A stretch of 11,281 nucleotides of DNA. It comes from Methanobacteriota archaeon. GTDB lineage: Archaea > Halobacteriota > Methanosarcinia > Methanosarcinales > Methanosarcinaceae. Location: assembly GCA_030837265.1 (NCBI GenBank), contig JAUPKV010000248.1, positions 1 through 11,281 of the forward strand, in the 5' to 3' direction. The position numbers and the translations under genes were made by a program. Positions 7,633 to 11,281 of the stretch are shown in pieces (positions within the stretch are counted from its first letter, which is position 1; the number at the start of each line of letters is the position of its first letter). The notes below the pieces were generated by a model. It did no database searches. It saw only the letters and a list, made by a program, of their open reading frames with translations, and was not told the origin of the DNA.

Positions 7633-7870
7633 CATATCCGGCTTCCTTGATCGCGTCTTTGATTTTTTCGGGATTCGCTTTCTTTTCCTCGTATTCTACA
7701 ACTGCCTGTTTTTTCTGAAGGTCTACATCTGCTTTCCGTACGCCCTCTACTCCTTCAATTGCTTTTTTGACCCTCATCACACAATGTCCGCAGGACATAC
7801 CTTCAACATTTATTGTTTCCTGAGCTATGGTTTCGCCTCCATATGAGCGTTTGACTGTTTTATCAAACAT
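7622..7870 (-). CDS. copZ: CopZ-like copper chaperone (single HMA domain)
   Basis: A single heavy-metal-associated domain with the Cu(I) site GMSCGHC, followed by the typical beta-alpha-beta-beta-alpha-beta pattern and ending in EAGYETI. Such chaperones bind one Cu(I) and pass it to the N-terminal domains of CopA, whose gene is next on this strand. The start is unclear. ATG at 7870 gives 82 residues but has no ribosome site. A near-ideal GGAGG at 7840-7836 lies 7 bases before an in-frame ATA (7828-7826) that would begin a 69-residue protein, the usual size, with I/M-AQETINVEG. I give the ATG form here, but the AUA start fits size and ribosome site better. The frame stays open further upstream to 8095, but that extension is not HMA-like and runs past the promoters between this gene and its divergent neighbour. 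Confidence 0.9.
   Translation of the reverse strand: MFDKTVKRSYGGETIAQETINVEGMSCGHCVMRVKKAIEGVEGVRKADVDLQKKQAVVEYEEKKANPEKIKDAIKEAGYETI
7836..7840 (-). promoter_or_regulatory. Strong ribosome binding site facing an ATA codon
   Basis: GGAGGCG on the minus strand matches the archaeal 16S anti-Shine-Dalgarno. The codon at the ideal 7-base spacing is ATA (7828-7826). No ATG, GTG or TTG lies in frame between this site and the conserved GMSCGHC. Confidence 0.6.
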
Positions 7871-7904
7871 TATTGATTGTAGCTCATAATTATGTTCGAT
7901 AAGT

Positions 7905-7914
7905 ATTATATAAT
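7905..7914 (-). promoter_or_regulatory. TATA box, candidate copZ promoter
   Basis: TTATATAATA on the minus strand. Transcription would start near 7885, leaving about 15 bases to the ATG at 7870 or about 57 bases to the ATA at 7828. Confidence 0.45.
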
Positions 7915-7944
7915 TACGACCTTTAAAGCCTTTTTTTAATTCAA

Positions 7945-7963
7945 ATTGTACAATATTTATAAA
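7945..7963 (+). promoter_or_regulatory. Palindrome and TATA box, candidate promoter-operator of the permease gene
   Basis: ATTGTACAAT (7945-7954) is a perfect palindrome directly before TTTATAAA (7956-7963). The TATA box predicts a start near 7984, about 20 bases before the TTG at 8005. A protein on the palindrome would cover the TFB-binding position. The site lies in the gap between two divergent genes and could affect both. Confidence 0.4.
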
Positions 7964-8004
7964 AACCAGCAGACCATGCACATTTATGCAATTACGTAGT
8001 AACA

Positions 8005-8736
8005 TTGTTTGTGTATGGGGAAATAATCTATATAACGCTGCTAACGTTTTTGGCAAGCATAATCGGGACCTTGGCCGGATTTGGAATCTCAACAATCATG
8101 GTACCTGTTCTTCTGCTTATCTTTCCTCTACCTCAGACTCTTTTGCTTGCGGGCATAGTTCACTGGTTTAATGATGTCTGGAAACTGATCTTATTCCGGG
8201 AAGGTATTAAATGGAAGCTTTTACTGGTTTTCGGTATTCCAGGACTCGTTACAAGTTTCGTAGGTTCGTCATTAACTTTGAGGATTCCCCGAGATACTCT
8301 TTCAAAAGCTTTAGGGTTTTTCCTTATAGTTTATGTCATCTTCATCATTTTCAACAGAGCCTTCAAGTTGAGCCAAAGGTTATCAGTAGCAGTATGCGGC
8401 GGAGCTTTAACAGGATTTTTTGCTGGAATTTTCGGCATAGGCGGGGAGATAAATGCGGTAGCTTTGAGTGCTTTCAACCTGGAAAAATCAATTTATATCG
8501 CAACTGCAGGTGCCATATCTTTTGTAATAGACTCTACAAGAATAGCGACCTATATTATGGGCGGTACCGGGCTGGAACCATCAATTCTATCAGGCTTTTT
8601 GATTTTTGTACCCGTATCATTGATTGGAGCCGTGATTGGGAAAAAAGGAATTGAAAGAATACCCCAGGAAAAATTCAGGAATTTTGTGGCAGTTTTCATT
8701 TTTATATTCGGTCTGAAGCTGGTGTTATTTCCATGA
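8005..8736 (+). CDS. TauE/SafE-family (DUF81) membrane permease
   Basis: The 243 residues form a largely hydrophobic protein with two related halves. Each half begins with the glycine-rich family motif: GTLAGFGISTIMVPVL (21-36) and GFFAGIFGIGGEINAVAL (137-154). Seven to eight helices are expected. The family exports sulfite, sulfoacetate or other organosulfur anions in characterised cases, but most members have unknown substrates. No ATG is in frame at the front: the choices are TTG at 8005 or GTG at 8011, and neither has a clear ribosome site. The gene diverges from the copper chaperone, with its promoter 40-50 bases away from that of the chaperone. The context hints at a metal or thiol stress role, but this is not shown. 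The end is 44 bases from the convergent PPK2-family gene. Confidence 0.87.
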   Translation: MFVYGEIIYITLLTFLASIIGTLAGFGISTIMVPVLLLIFPLPQTLLLAGIVHWFNDVWKLILFREGIKWKLLLVFGIPGLVTSFVGSSLTLRIPRDTLSKALGFFLIVYVIFIIFNRAFKLSQRLSVAVCGGALTGFFAGIFGIGGEINAVALSAFNLEKSIYIATAGAISFVIDSTRIATYIMGGTGLEPSILSGFLIFVPVSLIGAVIGKKGIERIPQEKFRNFVAVFIFIFGLKLVLFP

Positions 8737-8780
8737 AGATATGTTTCCTCAAAAAGTAAATATTTGGATTTTAAACATAA

Positions 8781-10304
8781 TTATTTCTTTAATTCATTCT
8801 CAAGTGTTTCAGCAACGGTTTTCAGGATCTTTATTCTGGAGTATCGTTTGTCATTTGATTCTACAACAGTCCATTGAGCATTTATTGTGCTTGTTTTTTT
8901 AAGCATTTTATCGATTGCATTCGTATAGTCTTCCCATTTGTTTCGGTTTCGCCAGTCTTCATCGGTTATTTTCCAGCTTTTTTGAGGATCGCTGTGCCGG
9001 AGATTGAAACGTTCGAGCTGAGTGTCTTTATCGATGTGCAGCCAGAATTTGAGGATTATAGTTCCCATACCGGTAAGAATATTCTCAAATTCATTGATTT
9101 CCCTGTATGCACGCTTCCATTCTCCTTCGCTACAGAATCTCTCAACTCTTTCCACCAGGACTCTACCATACCAGCTTCTGTCAAAAATAGTAATGTGCCC
9201 AACTTTAGGAGTTTTTTCACAAAAACGCCACAGGTAATGATGAGTTATTTCAATATCGTTTGGTGCGCCTATAGGTACTACTCTGTAGATTCGAGGATTC
9301 AATTCTTCAACCAGGCGGCGGATGTTTCCACCCTTGCCAGCGGCATCCCAGCCTTCGAATATTATAATCATGGACCGTTTTCTTTTCAGAAGCTCATACT
9401 GGAAGGTTTTAAGTTTCTGCTGGTAAAGCTTCTTATGTTCCGTATATTCCTTAAATGAGATTGATCTGGAAAGGTCAATTTTATCCAGTATAGAACCATT
9501 AAGTACAGGCAGCTTTGCAGTCTCCATGTCCGGATATTTGATCTTCTGCGGCGTGGAAGCACTGGTTACCTGTTCGATATGGTTCTCGATGGCCTGAGTT
9601 GCAGTGGTAAGGATTTTAAGAGTTGTAAAATTCTTATTGTCTGCTTCCACAATATTCCAGGGAGCATAGGGCATGTCTGTTTTTTCAAAGACTGTTTCCA
9701 AAATCGGCAGGTATTCCTTGTATTCAATATGATAATCAAGTTCAATTCCGTTTTCCTTTCCATTTTTCTTTTTGTATTCACTGAGGAGTAAAGGAATACC
9801 TTTTTTCTTGATACCTTTTAAACCATTTTCCTGCTTTTTTTCGCTAATATGCAGGAAAAACTTCAAGATAAGATACCCGTCGTCTGAGAGCTGGCGTTCA
9901 AACCAATTTATTTCTTCCAGGTGCCTATTGAGTTTTTCTTTGGATTTTCCATTTCTAAGATATTTTATAATTGCCCTGCTGTACCAGCTTCGGTCAAAAA
10001 TTGCATTTCTCCCTTTTTTAGGAATCAGAGTCCAAAAATGCATCAGGAAGGGTCTGAGCTCATCTTCAAGATATTCTTTGTCAATAGTATGAAAATCATA
10101 TCCTCTTGGATCAAGAGGTAATATGAAACGGTTTATTTCTTCCCCCATTCCTGAGGCATGCCAGCCTTCAAAAACAAAAATTATTGGGATCTTTAATTCC
10201 CAGGCCCTTCTCTGCAGCTCTCCAAGCTTAACTTCGAGCGTTTTTAAATTGCCTTTATAACCGTTACTATCTAATGTAAGTGACAGATCAACATTTTCAA
10301 GCAT
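8781..10304 (-). CDS. Two-domain PPK2-family polyphosphate phosphotransferase (PAP type)
   Basis: The 507 residues contain two tandem PPK2 domains, the layout of polyphosphate:AMP phosphotransferases (class II PPK2), which make ADP from AMP with polyphosphate. The C-terminal domain (about 285-507) looks active: Walker A GWDAAGKGG (318-326), GAPND (346-350) and the FDRSWYGR lid/Walker B region (374-381). The N-terminal domain (about 15-245) keeps FDRSWYSR (103-110), but its Walker A reads GWHASGMGE (47-55), with His for Asp and Met for the catalytic Lys, so it is probably inactive; this matches what is known of fused PPK2 enzymes, where the C-terminal half does the chemistry. The start is secure: AAGGAG lies 5 bases before the ATG. 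It stands alone, converging on the permease gene. AMP is the best guess for the acceptor; other nucleotides cannot be excluded. Confidence 0.92.
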   Translation of the reverse strand: MLENVDLSLTLDSNGYKGNLKTLEVKLGELQRRAWELKIPIIFVFEGWHASGMGEEINRFILPLDPRGYDFHTIDKEYLEDELRPFLMHFWTLIPKKGRNAIFDRSWYSRAIIKYLRNGKSKEKLNRHLEEINWFERQLSDDGYLILKFFLHISEKKQENGLKGIKKKGIPLLLSEYKKKNGKENGIELDYHIEYKEYLPILETVFEKTDMPYAPWNIVEADNKNFTTLKILTTATQAIENHIEQVTSASTPQKIKYPDMETAKLPVLNGSILDKIDLSRSISFKEYTEHKKLYQQKLKTFQYELLKRKRSMIIIFEGWDAAGKGGNIRRLVEELNPRIYRVVPIGAPNDIEITHHYLWRFCEKTPKVGHITIFDRSWYGRVLVERVERFCSEGEWKRAYREINEFENILTGMGTIILKFWLHIDKDTQLERFNLRHSDPQKSWKITDEDWRNRNKWEDYTNAIDKMLKKTSTINAQWTVVESNDKRYSRIKILKTVAETLENELKK

Positions 10305-10348
10305 ACGAACTCCTTAATTATTTTTTTAAACTCCCAACTCATTTAAAC

Positions 10349-10356
10349 ATATAAAT
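10349..10356 (-). promoter_or_regulatory. TATA box of the PPK2-family gene
   Basis: TTTATATG on the minus strand, about 45 bases before the ATG. It predicts a start near 10328 and a short leader holding the AAGGAG ribosome site (10315-10310). Confidence 0.5.
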
Positions 10357-10462
10357 TAGTAATATAATTATAATGATTTTTATCTAGATAATTTTTATGT
10401 TCTTATCAAGGTATGAAATATGTACTAAATATCTGGCTAATGTAATTGTGTAAAACAACCTT

Positions 10463-10487
10463 AAGCTTGAGATTAACTCATAAGCTT
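10463..10487. other. Imperfect hairpin in the intergenic region
   Basis: AAGCTTGAG (10463-10471) pairs with CTC (10477-10479) and AAGCTT (10482-10487) across a 2-base bulge, loop ATTAA. A separate 10-base palindrome AAGCATGCTT lies at 10572-10581. Both are in the AT-rich gap of 347 bases between two divergent genes (10305-10651), which otherwise holds only promoter elements. Possible regulator sites; no stronger claim can be made. Confidence 0.3.
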
Positions 10488-10597
10488 TTAGCATGATTAA
10501 GGGTTTATTTTTGAATTAAAAGTTTAGAAATACTTATTTTTTGATTAAATTGTTTTAAGCTATTTTATTATAAGCATGCTTTTATTTAATCATACCA

Positions 10598-10645
10598 ATA
10601 TTTAACAAAAATTCAACGATAAATGTAAGCAACCGGAGGCGAGGG
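10598..10645 (+). promoter_or_regulatory. TATA box and ribosome sites for the small exported protein
   Basis: ATATTTAA (10598-10605) predicts a start near 10628. The leader then holds GGAGG (10635-10639), 12 bases from the GTG, and GAGGG (10641-10645), 6 bases from it. The closer one supports GTG at 10652 as the start. Confidence 0.5.
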
Positions 10646-10651
10646 AAATTT

Positions 10652-10996
10652 GTGAGATATATAAAATTCTTTAAGTTCAAACGAACGATTGCATTTTTGC
10701 TGATTATTTTATTTTTATTCTCAATAACAGCCGCATCAGCAAGTGCATCGTGCAATACTAATGACGATATAAACGGAAACGGCTACGACGACGGCTACAA
10801 CAAAGGCTATGAAGATGGCAAAATCCAGGCTAAAATAGACTGTGAAAAAAATGGGAGTAAAGATGTTCTTTCGAGAATTCCATCTCCTCCCGACCAATAT
10901 GGCTGTACCGAATATTACAAAGATAACTACAAAAATGGCTACGAAAAGGGATACGTTGTCGCTTACAACCAAATCAGATATGACTGCCTAAAATAA
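10652..10996 (+). CDS. Small exported protein with Gly-Tyr repeats and four cysteines, unknown function
   Basis: The 114-residue product starts at a GTG with good ribosome sites. Residues 1-32 are a clear signal peptide: a basic start (KFFKFKR), a long hydrophobic core and ASASA before the likely cut. The mature part of about 80 residues is hydrophilic. It has two related units, each with Gly-Tyr pairs every four residues: GYDDGYNKGYEDG (44-56) and NYKNGYEKGYVVAY (92-105). Each unit ends in a short stretch closing with a cysteine (IDC 62-64; YDC 110-112), and each begins near another cysteine (34, 85), so two disulfides, C34-C64 and C85-C112, are plausible. Cys34 follows the cleavage region, but the residues before it do not make a lipobox. 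I recognise no family. A hairpin terminator follows about 60 bases after the stop, so the gene is probably transcribed alone. Confidence 0.8.
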   Translation: MRYIKFFKFKRTIAFLLIILFLFSITAASASASCNTNDDINGNGYDDGYNKGYEDGKIQAKIDCEKNGSKDVLSRIPSPPDQYGCTEYYKDNYKNGYEKGYVVAYNQIRYDCLK

Positions 10997-11056
10997 TAAT
11001 GAAAGCTGGAGGTTAAAGCTGGTAACTTTAATACCTGATGTAAATTTAATTTTTAG

Positions 11057-11086
11057 ATGATCTAGGGATTTAACCAGATCATTTTT
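11057..11086 (+). terminator. Hairpin with T-run after the small exported protein gene
   Basis: ATGATCT (11057-11063) pairs with AGATCAT (11076-11082), extended by GG/CC across a one-base bulge, and is followed by TTTT. It lies 60 bases after the stop at 10996. The DNA from 11087 to 11256 is very AT-rich and shows no gene. Confidence 0.6.
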
Positions 11087-11256
11087 CTTAGAAAACTTAT
11101 ATTTATTTATCCTTTTTTATTAATTATAGTTAATATTCAATCAATTCATAATGATTGTGCTTTCTTTAATCAATCCTATATATATTTTGTCATTTTATTA
11201 AATAAAAATTAATAATAAACGAAATATTTATCTATTATATATACTTATTTATTAGC

Positions 11257-11281
11257 ATGGCTGCTCAAAGTATAGTATCAA
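11257..11281 (+). CDS. Possible start of a gene leaving the window
   Basis: An ATG followed by open codons reads MAAQSIVS to the edge. A TATA-like stretch (TTATATATA, about 11235-11243) lies some 15-20 bases upstream, and there is no ribosome site, so it could be a leaderless gene. Only eight codons are visible, so this is tentative. Confidence 0.25.

Noticed and set aside
7871..8095. Upstream extension of the copZ frame to an ATG at 8095
   Set aside because: It would overlap the start of the divergent permease gene and both promoters, and the added residues are not HMA-like.
8874..9458. Plus-strand open frame of 194 codons
   Set aside because: It is antisense to the active C-terminal PPK2 domain and has no recognisable motif.

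Overview
The window looks like chromosomal DNA from a methanogenic archaeon, most likely Methanosarcina or a close relative. The supporting signs are a large exported protein that combines beta-propeller and PKD domains (typical of Methanosarcina surface proteins), archaeal TATA-like boxes 20-40 bases before several starts, GGAGG/GGTGA-type ribosome binding sites, use of GTG and TTG starts, and AT-rich intergenic DNA around moderately AT-rich genes. The genus is inferred from gene content; there is no rRNA or other marker here.

Layout. (1) Positions 1-2834, minus strand: the first 944 codons of a surface protein that leaves the window on the left. It has a signal peptide, a seven-bladed TolB-like propeller, three PKD domains, a seven-bladed YVTN propeller and the start of a fourth PKD domain. 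(2) 2835-3706: AT-rich DNA with one small two-helix membrane ORF (minus) and a GC-rich island at about 3550-3640 that may be a structured RNA. (3) 3707-4360, plus: a six-helix SdpI-family membrane protein. (4) 4370-7870, minus: a copper block, read in the order copZ-like chaperone, copA-type Cu(+) ATPase, and an 87-residue two-helix protein whose ribosome site starts just after the copA stop. (5) 8005-8736, plus: a TauE/SafE-family permease divergent from the chaperone. (6) 8781-10304, minus: a two-domain PPK2-type polyphosphate phosphotransferase whose N-terminal domain has lost its Walker A lysine. (7) 10652-10996, plus: a small exported protein built on Gly-Tyr repeats with four cysteines, followed by a good hairpin terminator. 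(8) The last 25 bases may open another gene.

How they may work together: the chaperone binds Cu(I) and delivers it to the ATPase, which exports it; the small membrane protein is probably co-transcribed. Palindromes at the expected transcription start of copA and next to the TATA box of the permease gene are candidate operators. The SdpI, PPK2 and surface-protein genes have no clear functional tie to copper; polyphosphate does bind metals, but a link here is only a guess. No insertion sequence, CRISPR array, tRNA or rRNA gene was seen. The least explained items are the GC-rich island, the Gly-Tyr repeat protein, and the chaperone, whose best ribosome site points to an AUA codon rather than AUG.
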